From positions 868,001 through 932,000 of the forward strand of contig NADL03000466.1 of NCBI GenBank assembly GCA_002205965.3: DNA of 64,000 nt, written 5' to 3'. The position numbers were made by a program, and so were the translations under genes. The stretch is from Kappaphycus alvarezii. Its lineage: Eukaryota > Rhodophyta > Florideophyceae > Gigartinales > Solieriaceae. Positions 11,403 through 22,482 of this stretch are shown here, in pieces. Numbering within the stretch: position 1 is the stretch's first letter; each line of letters begins with the position of its first letter. The notes beneath the pieces were generated by a model. That model made no database searches. It was not told the origin of the DNA and saw only the letters and a program-made list of their open reading frames with translations.

Positions 11403-11902
11403 TTGTGCCAGATCGATTTTCCTAGTATCTTTCTAGACGCTTTTGAGTCACCCTCACTCTACGAGGTGGCCGAGTATTTTTATAGAGTCCTACGCAAGGA
11501 AGCCTTTGCTCAGTTTGATTTTCACCTTTTCCCTGATATTGTCCCTACTATTGTCTTCAAAGCGGAATGTGTTCGTCCAAAGTATTTTTTGAGAAAGATA
11601 CCAATCAATAATTTTCACTCTCGCAAGTGGAAGTCCCCTGATCTCATAATGAGCGTATTTGAACGATATGTCTCCGAGTTCCTGCCAAACTCCACAATAG
11701 TATACTTCGGGTCGTTAAAGGCATGAGGGCATTTTATTAGGATGAATTCTGAAAGCCGCCCATCCTCCTTTACTGCCTTTCGCAGTATTTCGTACTTGGA
11801 ATTGGGATTGAACGCAACCTTCTTGTAAAGATCGCACACGTAAAGCAATGAGTTCAGCAAGTCACTGAAGGTGAGGCGGGCCATCTTGGCGGTGCAGATC
11901 AT
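11403..11902. other. Overlapping ORFs on both strands, unassigned
   Basis: The plus frame 11403-11726 (107 codons) and the minus frame 11615-11902 (95 codons) overlap. Both have plausible protein composition but no motif, and only one can be real. The minus frame lies just upstream, in sense, of the Gypsy RNase H scrap and could belong to that element. Confidence 0.25.
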
Positions 11903-12740
11903 TTCATCTAATTTAACTTCCCTAGCGTATGCTTTCTCAATCTAATCACATGCCTCGCCGAAATTGCGCCCATTTCTATTGAGGCACCACCGATCAATGA
12001 AATTTGAATTATATTCGTTCAAAACATCACTAAAAAGATAAGCAAGTGACTCTCGGCCTTCTCTTCATTGTTGTTTTTCCTGATTAAAACATTAACACAT
12101 CTTTAAAGAAACTTTGCAAGGTTTACAATTTTGCTTTCTGTGAACAATACACGAGCAACATTAAGATCCATAGCTGGACAATAATTTTAAGAAATCAAGT
12201 TGAAACTGAGCATTAAAAATTCAGGACTAGAATTTGGACATCTTTTAGAGACTTTGCATACTGCACGTCTCTGCGAAACGACCTCACAACGTTTAAGTAT
12301 ATGCTACATGTTAGGCGTGTAGGTTTCAATAATCTCTTCTATAGATGGTAGAGATTAATTCCAAGAATCGGGGGTCTTTTATGCGCAGTTGAGCATCTAG
12401 CAGTACAAGTCATGTCATATTTGGTATAAAATTTGTCATGGTGTGTTTTTTCAAATACAGAAAAGATCCCCCAAAAATATTCTATTGCTCTCCATGCAAC
12501 TGTCCCTGCAATTTCCGAGAATAAAAAAACTCTTACCTAAAAATTTTTCTAATTTCTCATCCCTCTTAGCCATCACAGAAATCAAGCATCAAATTGCATC
12601 CTTTTTATACCTCAAAGTTATTTTGCTTAAAAATTGCCAAGGAAGTGAACAGCGAAGTGAGAACATTGTCAATGGTAAAAGTTGAGAAACTTCGTTTAGG
12701 ACGAGGTATTGTTGGTATCTCAAGCATTGTATTGCTTTTC
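11903..12740. other. AT-rich flank of the Copia element
   Basis: No supported gene. A short plus-strand ORF at 12443-12685 is low-complexity and is not called. Confidence 0.5.
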
Positions 12741-12770
12741 TCACATTCATGAATGTGACCTCGCTAGCGA
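12741..12770. repeat. Two adjacent perfect palindromes
   Basis: TCACATTCATGAATGTGA (12741-12758) is an 18-bp perfect palindrome, followed after two bases by the 10-bp palindrome TCGCTAGCGA (12761-12770). They end 16 bp before the left end of the Copia element. Cruciform potential or binding of a dimeric protein are both possible. Confidence 0.7.
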
Positions 12771-12786
12771 AAAACTCCTCCTACAG

Positions 12787-13201
12787 TTTCGGAATGAATG
12801 AAATTACGTTGACGTCATCAACCCTAGAATGGACAAGGTGAAAATTGATTTTATACATATGCGTTATGATTACGTTCTTACATCGTCACCTAAATTGAGT
12901 CTTGTTTCGATTATTCTGTTTACCCGTCACGTCTAATGTCGCAATCAAGCAAACAAGCCCTTCTGGCGCACCTACGAGAACATTGTTGAGGTTTTTATGA
13001 TGCTGGACTAAATCTGAACGGAATTACTGATGATGCAGGGTGCGCATCAAGGAAATTTAGCATATTCTAATTCGGAAACCTTGTGTTTTTAGTCTATACG
13101 AACGTAATTGTACTTAGGCTGGGCAGTAGGCCAGAACTCTATCGATCGGGGCAAAGAAAAGTCGAGTAAAACCCAGCATCTTCATCGTATCTTTTCTGAC
13201 A
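12787..13201 (+). repeat. 5' LTR of the Copia element
   Basis: This 415-bp repeat matches 17356-17771 throughout. It ends CTTTTCTGACA. Its first bases (TTTCGGAATG) have drifted from the TGTAGGAATG of the 3' copy. The stretch just inside, AGTTATGGGCCCAGC, is where a primer-binding site would lie; its match to a particular tRNA was not established. Confidence 0.93.
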
Positions 13202-13290
13202 AGTTATGGGCCCAGCTATTATTTAGCTCCGCCATCCATCATCCAACCGCTGATTCAATAATATATATTGCCCGAACAGTCCCGTGAAAC

Positions 13291-14097
13291 ATGTGGGACC
13301 AAGACAAGCTCCGCATCCAACCTCTTGATGACAAGGCCACTTACGGTTTGTGGAAAATTCTGGTTATAGCCGCATGTTCCGCGAAGTATTTATCTGATTT
13401 ATTCACTGAAGAAACAGCTAAGGAAACCTCTATGCATAAGGCCAAGTTCATTGAAGTCCAGCGTCAGGCTAGCAACATTATTGTGCTAGCCCTCAGTGGC
13501 TAAGCTCTGCGTGTCATCCGAATGGCTATCGCAAATCCCAAGGAGATGTTGGAAAAGCTCGATGCCCGTTATCGGCCAACCTCAATGGTGCCGAAGATTA
13601 CGAAGATCTCCGAGTTAGTATCCGTTCGGTACATGAAAAAGAAGGTACATATTGCCAAACACATCGATGAGATGGCTGGCATCGTCGAGGAGCTCGGCAA
13701 CAAGAATTGCAACCTCGACGACAACGTCACCATCCGGATACTCGCCGCATGCATCGAATTTCTCCAACTTGCCCCCTTCACGGCAGCAATCAATACGCTA
13801 GCCGGGAATTACATCAAGAGGGTAACCCTAACCAGCGGGCTTATTGAAGACTGGAAAGCGCTAAAGACCGATACGGAAATCACTCAAGTAATGGTGGAAA
13901 AAGTTAAATGCACTTGTTGCAACCGTACGGGACACAAGCGTGCGGATTGCTGGATCAATCCGCAAAACCCCAATAACCGACTCGGAAGCCTAAAATTCGG
14001 CGAGAAAGGGAACAAAGAAGACGAGAATAATGCCTCGGACAGTAAATCTGCCCAGATTGAATACCCGAAACGGAGGAAAGGGGGAAGAAAAAAGTAG
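13291..14097 (+). pseudogene. gag: Copia Gag with one internal stop
   Basis: Gag is read in one frame from ATG 13291 to TAG 14095-14097, interrupted only by TAA at 13501-13503. It has the Copia start (LRIQPLDDKATYGLWK), the UBN2-like middle (LEKLDARYRPTS, LAGNYIKRVTL) and a C-x2-C-x4-H-x4-C zinc knuckle, CTCCNRTGHKRADC, at 13909-13950. The tail is Lys/Arg-rich. The internal stop (TAAGCT) could come from CAA by one transition. Protease follows in the same frame after TAG. Confidence 0.9.
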
Positions 14098-14823
14098 CGT
14101 GCCACTATGGCTAAGAAGACAATGAAAGGTGACCTTATGCTACTAGACTCGGGTACAACACTACACGTGACGACGTACAGGGATCTTGTTTACCATTGAC
14201 AGGCATGCGAGTACTCGATAGCATTGTCCGATGACTTTACTGGGGTGGGCAAGGAGAAAGGAACCCGATTGGTAAATTGGTATAGTGATGGAGGACCAGT
14301 GAAGGTCTCACCGTCAAACGCGCTCGTGATTCCGAACACAGCAGTGAGTGTATAATTCGTTCTGGATCTGTTAAAGATGGGAGCCAGGGTCCTCTTTATG
14401 ACTGGAAACGCTCTACTGATTGATACGGAGGACAACCACTCTGTGCACGGGTATGCCGAACAAGGCAGTTATGGCTTGTACTGTACTTCAGCCAAGCAAG
14501 AAACCGTTCCGATTAGTAATTCAGAACATGAAGAAAAATCCTTGCGGGCAATGATGGCACTTGCTGCAAAGAACCAAGCAACACAAGAAACCGTTAAGAA
14601 TACTGATAATGATTCTAACGAAAAATTTGAGGCAAACTACTTTGCCGACTCCATGCCGAACAATAGTAATGGAGACACTGATTCGGAACAAGAAGCAGTC
14701 GGGCTCGAAAGCTCTGAAAATTACCAACGGGAAAGTAAGGTCAAACTCGAGCATAAAGATTTGACAAAGAGGAGTCCAAGGAAGACACTCAGCCAGATGA
14801 AAAAGGCACACCCTCTGATATGA
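14098..14823 (+). pseudogene. Copia protease and linker, same frame as Gag
   Basis: The frame continues directly from Gag with LLDSGTTLHVT (Asp at 14146-14148), the Copia protease active site D-S-G. Stops follow at about 14198 (TGA) and 14350 (TAA). The last open part, 14377-14823, has GARVLFMTGNALLID then an Asn/Glu/Ser-rich linker before integrase. Gag and protease sharing one frame, broken only by single-codon stops, indicates an ancestral single Gag-Pol ORF. Confidence 0.82.
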
Positions 14824-14906
14824 CAACAGAAGGGCACCTCCGCTAGGGCCGTACCCCCACCTTACCACAAACCAAGAAACACATACGAAACGAAATTTTA
14901 CCGAAA

Positions 14907-15593
14907 TTGAAGTCTGCTCCAACGGGAAATACACTGTGCACCAAGTTGAAAAGCCAAAAACTGTATCAGAGTAGCCTAAATAATGAAAAATCAATTGGAA
15001 ACCTCCATGTATATGTCAAGGGTAAAATCCGAACGATTTCAAAAGCAAGGCTCAAGTATTTCGTCACTATCGTGGACGAATACTGTAGATTTGTGTACAC
15101 TGCTCCAATGCGGGAAAAGGGTGAAGCTTCAGACGAAGTACTGTCTTTCATCAAGAAGTTCGAGAACAGATCCGGAACGTTTGTTAGATCTCTTTATAGC
15201 GATGGCTGAGAAGAGTTCAAAAAGGAACAAAGAGTGTTACGCGCTGACGGGGTTGAAATTACCGAGAAAACAACGTACCAACCGGCCTCAAATGGACTGT
15301 CCGAACAGAATCATGGAATAGTACTCTCATTATCACGTGCCGCATTGTTGCAGGCGAATATAACGGTCAGATATTGGGATTATACCTTGGCGCATGTTCT
15401 CAAATCCAAGAGTATGGTTGTACATTCATCAACTAGAAAATTGCCTTTCGACACCAACTACGAGCACCAGTCCTCCTATTTGGAATATATCAGGCCCTTC
15501 AGATGTCGTATGTTGTCCCGATTGGTGATGGAAAAACTTCCTACTTTTAGCAAAAGGATAGAAGAAGTCCTATGCTTAAGTCATTGCGGTTGA
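14907..15593 (+). pseudogene. Copia integrase with internal stop
   Basis: The catalytic core D,D,E is visible: FVTIVDEYCRFVY (first Asp), SLYSDG (second Asp) and ASNGLSEQNHG (Glu). Between the second Asp and the Glu there is a TGA at 15207-15209, in frame with 15234-15593. Downstream YWDYTLAHVLKSKS and STRKLPFDTNY match the C-terminal part of Copia integrases. Integrase joins the cDNA to chromosomal DNA. The core residues survive, but the stop and the frameshift from protease disable it. Confidence 0.85.
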
Positions 15594-16130
15594 GTAATTT
15601 ATTCAACCCTCACCGATACCGGAATTGTAAAGACGAAGCACGTCCGTGCCGACGAGGATGATCTCCAGGACTCAGTTAGTTCCGATGCAGAAGTGGAGAA
15701 GTGGAACCTGAAACAACAGAAGAAGGGTATGTAATTGTACTGCTATCCAATAAGGAAAATTTATCCACAGAAGAATCCGACTCGGAAGCAGAAAAAACGC
15801 GGGATCCCGAACATGGAGACGATGATGATAAAGATGAAGACCATGTTAACGGAAATACCGAAAAAGTAGACCTTAAGACTTATATTCAGCCCCCTGTTGA
15901 TACTAAAGATGCGGATAAACAGCATGAAGGAGGAGATACACAACCGTAAATAACCATATCGAAACGTTCAGACGTCCAGTCTGATCGGGCAATTTTAACC
16001 ATAGAGCTACACCAAGAGCGATTTAAATCCGTTCGGGATTGATTTCAAGCATTACCAAGAAATATGTCTCAATCCATGACGACCCGAAGGTATCTAAGGG
16101 ACTCAAGTCGACCAAACGCAAATTTTAGCT
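15594..16130 (+). pseudogene. Copia integrase-RT spacer
   Basis: An acidic low-complexity frame (15701-15949, rich in Glu, Asp, Thr, Ser) lies between integrase and RT, as in other Copia polyproteins where this linker is poorly conserved. Confidence 0.6.
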
Positions 16131-17030
16131 CCCAGCTATTGACGAAGAATTTGAAACCCTCCATGAAGCCGGTACCTGGGATAAGAATTCAGTTCTGCTA
16201 CCAGGTACCAAGTTTTTACCGTACGGGACAGCTCTCAAGCTAAAGCAAGATAAGAAAAGGTTCCTGAAACGGTTCAAGGCAAGGCTGATAGCAAAGGGAA
16301 ATTTACAAACGGAGAGCGAGTTGGGTTACGACCTGTTTGCCCCTTTCGCTTGTATGGGGTACATTTTCATACTATTGGCAATAGTCCTAGCTATTGGTTT
16401 GAAGGTGCACCACTTAGACATATAGGGGCGTTCGTTTACGCGCCACTCTCCGAATCGGAAGATATTTGGATAAGACTACCAGTCATTCTCGGGTCATCCG
16501 TTTCATTGAGAAAAAGTGGTATGACTCCTGAAGTCCCTTGACGGACTGAAGCAGGCCCCTAAAATTAGGCACCGATGCTTATCGGAGGCATTAAGGAAGT
16601 TTGGACTCAAGAAATCAAGGTCCAATTACTGCCTATTCGTTGGAAAGTTGGGTCCCGATTCGGTTTACTTGCTGTTTTATGTGAATATTGTCCTAATAAT
16701 CAGTCCAGAATCTGCTTTGCAAGGAGTCAAGAAGAAGTTCTCGCAGCAGTTTACAATGTCTTACTTCGTAATCTGGACCCACTATTTGGATGTCCCATCT
16801 ATTATTTCCTGAACTGTGCATTTCTTTCGAAGAGGCCTTATATCGAGAAGATCATCGAAGCAAGCGGAATGACTGACGAAAAGTCAAAGTCAAGTCAACT
16901 GCCACTCTCCCATCCTCTTTATGAAGAGAAGAAGAAACGCACCGATACGGAAAGGGATAACGTGGAAAGGGCCCCTCATAGAAGTTTTTTTTCCGGCTGT
17001 CGCTATATGTTGCAACAAGAAACCGAATGA
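16131..17030 (+). pseudogene. pol: Copia reverse transcriptase, catalytic site lost
   Basis: Scattered frames show the Copia RT landmarks: FETLHEAGTW, KARLIAKGN, VHHLDI then a stop then GAFVYAPL (first catalytic Asp region), SLDGLKQAP, and LFYVNIVLI at about 16672-16698 where Copia RTs have YVDDM/L. The Asp-Asp pair is replaced by Asn-Ile. Several frameshifts separate the blocks. The enzyme copies element RNA into DNA in the particle; this copy cannot. Confidence 0.85.
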
Positions 17031-17346
17031 TATAGCCACAGCAGTTTCTATGCTCGGAAAGTTTCAATCAGACTCATTGATGAAACATTGGAAAACTCTC
17101 AAGCATGTGGTACGCTATCTAATTGGTACCCTTGACTATGAGATCTTTCGACCGATCGGAACTGGAATGAAGTTGAAGGCTTTTATTGACGCTGATTAGG
17201 CAAAAGAGCACCCAAATCGACGCTCCTATTCATGTTATTTGGTTACTCTCAACGGAGGACATGTTGTATGGAGCTCAAAATTGCAAATAGCTACTATGTT
17301 GTCCACGTCCAAAGCGGATTTTTACGCACTATAGCACCATGTTCGT
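17031..17346 (+). pseudogene. Copia RNase H
   Basis: The frame 16921-17199 gives NDIATAVSMLGKF, HWKTLKHVVRYLIGTLDY and LKAFIDAD followed by a TAG. Sense continues with RRSYSCYLVTLNGGHVVW and a degraded STSKADFYAL end. These are the standard Copia RNase H blocks (DIAxAVxxLxRF, HWxAxKRVLRYLKGT, DADWAG, RRSTSGYxFxLGG, LSSxEAEYxA). Confidence 0.88.
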
Positions 17347-17355
17347 GAGGTGGCG
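17347..17355 (+). promoter_or_regulatory. Polypurine tract of the Copia element
   Basis: GAGGTGGCG directly precedes the 3' LTR (TGTAGG at 17356), the position of the plus-strand DNA primer. Confidence 0.7.
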
Positions 17356-17771
17356 TGTAGGAATGATTGACATTACATTGACGTCATCAACCAGAGAATA
17401 GACAACGTCAAAAATGATTTTATGCATATGCGTTATGATTACGTTATTACATCGTCACCAAAATTGAGTCTCGTTTCGATTATGCTGTTTACCCGTCACG
17501 TATACTGTCGCAATCAAGCAAACAAGCCCTTCTGGAGCACCTACGAGAACATTATTGAGGCTTTTATGATGCTGGACTAAACCCGGACGGAATTACTTAT
17601 GATGCAGGGTGCGCATCACGGAAGTTTTGCATAGTCTAATTAAAGAACTTTCTGTTTTTAGTCTACCCAACTGGAATGGTATTTAATCTAGGGCAGTAAG
17701 CCGAGACTCTAAGGATCAAGGCAACGAGGGACCGAGTAAAACCTAACATATTCATCATATCTTTTCTGACA
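17356..17771 (+). repeat. 3' LTR of the Copia element
   Basis: This 416-bp repeat starts TGTAGGAATG and ends TTTTCTGACA, pairs with 12787-13201, and is followed immediately by TACAG, the second copy of the target duplication. Confidence 0.94.
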
Positions 17772-17989
17772 TACAGAGTATTAGAGTCGCTCTTCTGTTA
17801 TATGGAACCAGAGGGCTCAAAAGGGTGAGTTCAATGGCGTCCTATATTCCATTGAGACCTTGGGCTTAGATATAAGGATCTTTTTCTGAGGTAGTTCAAA
17901 TAGACGTGTTGTGTAAACTGAAAAGATTAGTTTTTACCTGTTCTCCAAATCGAAAATATCGTACTGGAGGAACACTGTAATAACTCTCG

Positions 17990-18752
17990 AATTTCTTGCA
18001 CAAAAAAGAGATAATTGGCCGCTACGACTACCAAGTGACAATTCTCACGTCTGACTTAGCAAAGGACGCTCTGCTTACAGTCATTGAGCCCCGCCGCAAC
18101 GGCCAACATCCCACGGAGCCGAATATCAGATTGGGAGGAATGGGCTTCTTTGAAGTCACATCCAGGAACCCTACTGCTCCCTAAAACACACGGTTCTGGT
18201 GCTTCAACCCCTCCAAATCTTTGAAAACCGCGAAAGCGTCCAAGTTCATATGTTATCAATAGTTCATCAACGCAAATGCTAGGTCCAAACTCATCCCAGT
18301 GCCGATATGTATCTTGGAGGGTGGTACTCCGTCGTATTTGAGATTCTTACACATGTGGGCAGAGATGTGCTTGCTGTGAGAGCTTCGGAATCTTCGGGCG
18401 GGTACATTCGTCCTCATGGAAAGGAGGAAAAAAAAGAAAGGGTTGCGTGGTTCACTCTTGGAAGATATATCTGAAACGGGAGGTTGAGGGGAAGTTTATT
18501 TCTTCTTCTGACAGGTCTAGTAGAGACGTGCAGAAAGATTCGGGAGATTGGATGCAAAGGCACGCTGCAGCAGCCGTTATATCCAATACGGCCTGCTTGA
18601 TGGCTGGCCTGAGAGTAGCTTTGTAGGGCGCGTAGTTCCTTTCCCCTTAATGTGTTGATATACACTGTTTGAGTGGATTGTGGTTGTCTGGAAATCTATG
18701 TGATAGATAGTATGTATTTTAAAAGAGTAAAACCCCCAAAACTTTTCCCTTA
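17990..18752 (+). pseudogene. R2-like non-LTR element, 3' end (copy 1)
   Basis: The frame 17996-18184 has LTSDLAKDALLTVIEPR then PNIRLGGMGFFEVTSRNP, and after a stop FNPSKSLKTAKASKF and LIPVPICILEGG. The same order occurs in the better copy at 62258-62782 (LERAARRRFIEPR, RPDIRAMG, FDITFVNP, FNPLTSL, VLVPISTLGGW). The catalytic P-D reads P-N here. The C-terminal end MQRHAAAAVISNTACLMAGL lies at 18552-18611 in another frame. The 3' untranslated tail (18671-18752) is a module shared with five other sites. 5'-truncated and frameshifted. Confidence 0.75.
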
Positions 18753-19026
18753 CTAGCGGGACAACCAGAGACATGCTGCGGTGACTTTTTTATCCAAAGC
18801 AGCATGCAATACGGCTGACATCACTCCAGTTCTGTATTGGCATTCTTCTCCTTTCGTATTTTATGCTTGGACACGCCCACAACTGCCCGGGAAAGTAGCC
18901 AAATCTCAAATCAGTAAAATACCTACACTCTACCTCTTGTAATACCTACGTTTTAGTAGCTGGTCCTTGGTATCCCCACTCCTCGATTAACAGTGGATAT
19001 CTCGACATCGCTTTACACATATCCTC

Positions 19027-19689
19027 TGATATAGATAAATTGTCCGAAAAAGAGATATTCGAAACCAATTATCCCAATGAGGAGGTGTTTCAAGCAACAA
19101 TAGTGCTACCGTAGTATAGTTGAACGAACAAAAAGGATTATACAAGGAAAAGAGTTAAGAGGGCTACAAGAAAGTATAAAAGGGGCAGGGTTTAACATTG
19201 ATGCTCTGTGACCAGCGTAGTATAAACTTTCTTAGGTCTGAAGTTGACTCTCAATTTTCTACTACTCCAGTCTTGGCTTGAAGCTGTTTGCCAAATTGCT
19301 TGACCTCTCCAAGAGGGAGCAATTTACTTATCGCATATAGACTTTTTGTGTTAATCCTAAAGTCTCAATGAAACATACTAGGAAACATAAAATACATTCA
19401 AAAGAATCGTTTGAAACAGGGAGACTGTTAGAAGATATTTCTTCGGGTGAATATCTAGGTGCCCTACCCCTGCCCGCCAACCACCGGCCATGGGTGGGAA
19501 TTTGGCCATTATATAGGCCTCTCAGAGTCACTCTTAGTTCTACCTAGAACCTGGAACTATACAGATATCTATTATGACAGCGTGTCCTAAAATAAAAAAT
19601 CAACCCATGAATTTGCCACACGCATCCAAATTAAAATATCTTCCAAATTCAGATACTGCAAAAATATCTTGCAAATTTAACGCACATCA
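19027..19689 (-). repeat. Solo LTR, family A (old copy)
   Basis: In reverse orientation it matches the family A LTRs at 50205 and 62837 over its length, including the TGATAT end, the Phe-box-like CCAATTA stretch, the CTAGGTGCC stretch, the TATATAG promoter-like site and the closing CACATCA. It is 663 bp, shortened near the 5' end. Flanks TCCTC and GCTTC may be a decayed target duplication (3 of 5). No internal region adjoins it, so it is a solo LTR. Confidence 0.82.
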
Positions 19690-19937
19690 GCTTCCTTGGG
19701 CTGTATACTGCTTTGCCATAGCAGTAAACCAATCCAAAAACCCAAAGGTTTCATTGAATGTTTGTAAATGGGGTGGCGCCGTATACTTCATTTTTCCTGA
19801 TTAAGGCAATAGAGGCCTAATTTGGCTAGCCACTGACATACCCCAAGAACGGAGATTCTCTGGAATATAATACTTTCAAGTTGTGCCTTTAAAAGTCGTT
19901 CAAATGCCCTTCCATCAAAAACTGGCGTCATTCTGAA

Positions 19938-20090
19938 AGAGTGTCGCGGCGTGACGAGCGAACAATGTTCGCTGCGCATCAGCAAGGCACCCTACCGCGC
20001 GGGACTTTGCCAACCGGGTTGCGACTGGCATTGCCGCACGGGCAGCCATTCCGATTGCTGATGCACAGCGAATTACAGAAGTGAGATACT
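19938..20090 (+). other. Short GC-rich coding-like fragment
   Basis: One plus frame reads ARHPTARDFANRVATGI then AARAAIPIADAQRITEV, a natural composition in an otherwise AT-rich stretch. No family is recognised and there is no start codon or stop context that would make a gene. Confidence 0.25.
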
Positions 20091-21240
20091 GTAGGCTAGG
20101 TTCTCATTTACAGTACATTTCAGTACAAGGAGCGTTGGCAAATTTGCCCAAGGTGATGGGACAGGCCAAAACGAGCGATATACAGTTCATCTGTAGCCAT
20201 GGGACACTTTGTACAGTTTGTTTCAAGGTCGTTGGCTGGCTGTTGCGACAGTAGAACAATTGAAGGGATCACGATTTTCTCTCTAAATATACAGATACTT
20301 TATGCTGTACTGTACAGTACTCCTGTGTACTCTACGGTACTGTATTCGTAGTCTCGCAGCAATTTCAAGCTGTATGATCCAGGACTGGTTATTCTCTCGA
20401 ATTCAGATGTAGCAGTGTGCAAGTCTACGCTACCATTATCTCATGTAAAATACGCTCAGCCCAGGCCATTGGGCACACCTGAATCTATGGATGAACCTAC
20501 GAATGTACGTCTACGTTTTCCTGTAGATCTAGCGTTGTCACTGAGCTCGAACGTTCTTGTTAGGACATTACAGTCCACTGGTACTTCATAAACAATAAAA
20601 TAACTTTCTTTCACTGGGGATCCTGAAGGTGCAGAATGTGTCCATCTGAATTCCACCGTTAACGTTTATCTTTCATCCATATAGTCTACGTTAGATGAAT
20701 TAAGCATTGAATCCTTCCAGCGTGCCATAGCTCTTATTCAATTCGGAGCATTACGTCAAAAGAGAGACTGCAAGGCTTGTCAGTTCCCACGTCACGCCTA
20801 ACTACGTCGTTACGATGAAAATTGTTGCGACTATCTATTTGAATAGCAATAGTAATAGTAAGCCAACGTTGCCTTACCTATTCAAGAAATATTTCACTAC
20901 TTAAAACCCCTAGGGCCCCTACAGAATTATTTTCTTCTCGGGTCTTTGAATTCACTCAATGCTATTTCAATTGGTTTTCCTTCAAGCAGAGATTGGGTCA
21001 AGCCCCTCAAAGAAACGTCTGAAATTCAATACCTCTAGAAGATAAAACTACTCATGGAACTGTAAACTGCCACCCGTTTTATGGTCCAACTGTTCAAGTC
21101 TGACTACATATTACACACAATGGCCTGCGTTACATTAAGTTTTCAAGGGCCTTCATTCAAGCAAAGAACGAAAATGTTAGAAGATTGTAACAGAAGTTGC
21201 CTATCAGTCTGGAACAAGCCAGAGCGTTCAAGAAGCGATG
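20091..21240. other. Intergenic stretch before the secreted-protein gene
   Basis: It holds repeated TACAGTA/TACTGTA words between 20100 and 20345, including the 14-bp palindrome GTACTGTACAGTAC at 20307-20320. A 66-codon minus-strand ORF (20456-20656) has reasonable composition but no motif and is not called. Confidence 0.5.
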
Positions 21241-21242
21241 GG

Positions 21243-21249
21243 TATAAAT
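21243..21249 (+). promoter_or_regulatory. TATA box of the secreted-protein gene
   Basis: TATAAAT in GGGTATAAATTAG lies 98 bp upstream of the ATG at 21347. A start about 30 bp downstream would leave a 5' leader near 70 bp, rich in CAA and TCA. Confidence 0.6.
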
Positions 21250-21346
21250 TAGAACAAGACATTGGGAGCCCTCAACTTAGTTCTCACTCAACATATCGCC
21301 AACAGCATCCTGCACTATTACTCAATCTCATTCATTTCCAAACACA

Positions 21347-21598
21347 ATGATTGCCAAGATCGCCACCGTCCTCGCCCTTGTCGGTGCAGCCGTCGCTGCT
21401 CCGGTCTCTCGCGCCTCTATCCAAGGTATCCTTAACTCCGGTGCCGGTTTCCAAAGTGATGGTACCACCACTGCCGGTGCCTCTGCTGACTCCGAGTCTG
21501 GGATCGCTGCCGGTTCCCTTGAGGGCATTGGCTCTGTTCTTGGTCTTGCCGGTCCAGGTCTTGCCTCCGCTGCCGCTATCGCCTCTCCGTCTCTCTAA
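21347..21598 (+). CDS. Small secreted protein, 83 aa
   Basis: The protein starts MIAKIATVLALVGAAVAAP: a Lys at position 4, a hydrophobic core at 5-14 and an A-V-A or V-A-A cleavage site near residues 15-18. The mature part of about 65 residues is rich in Ala, Gly and Ser, has no Cys, and shows no recognised domain. A TATA box lies upstream and a TAA ends the frame. Codons end almost always in C or T (GCC, GGT, GTC, CTT, TCC), a bias typical of strongly expressed genes and quite unlike the retroelement ORFs nearby. It is the best case for an intact host gene in the window. It may be a cell-wall or secreted effector-like peptide, but its function is unknown. Confidence 0.85.
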   Translation: MIAKIATVLALVGAAVAAPVSRASIQGILNSGAGFQSDGTTTAGASADSESGIAAGSLEGIGSVLGLAGPGLASAAAIASPSL

Positions 21599-21599
21599 A

Positions 21600-22482
21600 G
21601 GAGTTAAGCTGTTAGGAGAGTACCTGTCTCTTGATGTATTGTAGTCAGAATTCCTGATACAAATTAGAATCAAGATAAAATGCCATGAGACTTCTGCACA
21701 ACTGTGGAGCAGTAACAGTGTTGTGACTGCTCTCTCTACTTAATTTTTGACCGTTACTTATGCATTGCAGTGTGTGCATTCCTGCCTAAGATACAACTGA
21801 TACATATTTCGTAAAAGACCAACCCTAATTGTCCTTTTATCTCTTCTGTCTATGCAATTATCTGTGCCTGGTAAGTTGACATCTTTAAAATGTGGGAGTT
21901 AAGCGTTCGATGCGTGGAAATGTTGACATAAGATTAACTAAAGAGCTGAGGCTTTGTTTGAAAGAGAGATGCCACTGTAATGAAATGAGTGAGTCGCGCA
22001 GATTCAACCTTGACATTTGTTCATTATATATTCCGAGAGCAAAGCACTCCAACTTTATCTCTCTACGCTACTGACAGACCCGAGACTTCACGAGTCCTTT
22101 TAAGAAATACAGATCAGGGTAAGACACTGCAACGGGGAAATTCATTCCTCCTCGCTTCTTACTACAAAAGTTTAAGTATATCCACAGAGCCATACAAGTT
22201 GACTAGGAATTAGTCAGCACATCCGTTACAGTGGACGAACCGCCCGTGTTTCTATTTCAGCTCACCCTTTCCTTCCAAGACGTTTTCAATCTTTTCCAAT
22301 CCCCATTCCTTATTATATCTACATTTGCTCAAATGAAAGTGATACGGCTCATAAGTATTAAAAATATCACAACCTGCAGCCTAAAGACTCTACTCGGTTG
22401 ATTTTGGCTTCCCCACTCTGACCCTAGTTGATCAAAGTTAGGGAGGCCGAGAAGACATGAGCACAGTCGCCTCAGCAGGTAT
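21600..22482. other. 3' flank of the secreted-protein gene, no further gene
   Basis: A short tail region (TTGATGTATTGTAG) may carry the 3' end signal of the upstream gene. Two overlapping ORFs of 60-74 codons (21892-22213) have no motif and are not called. Confidence 0.45.

Larger units (their letters stand above)
12787..17771 (+). mobile_element. Complete but inactive Ty1/Copia retrotransposon
   Basis: The two LTRs (12787-13201 and 17356-17771) bound the order Gag, protease, integrase, reverse transcriptase, RNase H. Integrase before RT is the Copia order. The 5-bp target duplication TACAG is exact on both sides (12782-12786 and 17772-17776), fixing the ends to the base. The LTRs differ by roughly one base in six by eye, transversions as well as transitions, so the insertion is old and was not shaped mainly by repeat-induced C-to-T mutation. 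Stops, frameshifts and lost catalytic residues make it dead. Confidence 0.95.

Noticed and set aside
13501-14352. Directed C-to-T mutation (RIP-like) as the cause of the Copia stops
   Set aside because: Some stops could be CAA or CAG to TAA or TAG, but the LTR pair shows many transversions and CpG remains common, so ordinary drift explains the decay.
21332-21673. Overlapping ORFs in other frames and on the minus strand at the secreted-protein gene
   Set aside because: They arise from the strong codon bias of the 83-aa plus-strand gene and have no signal peptide or motif of their own.
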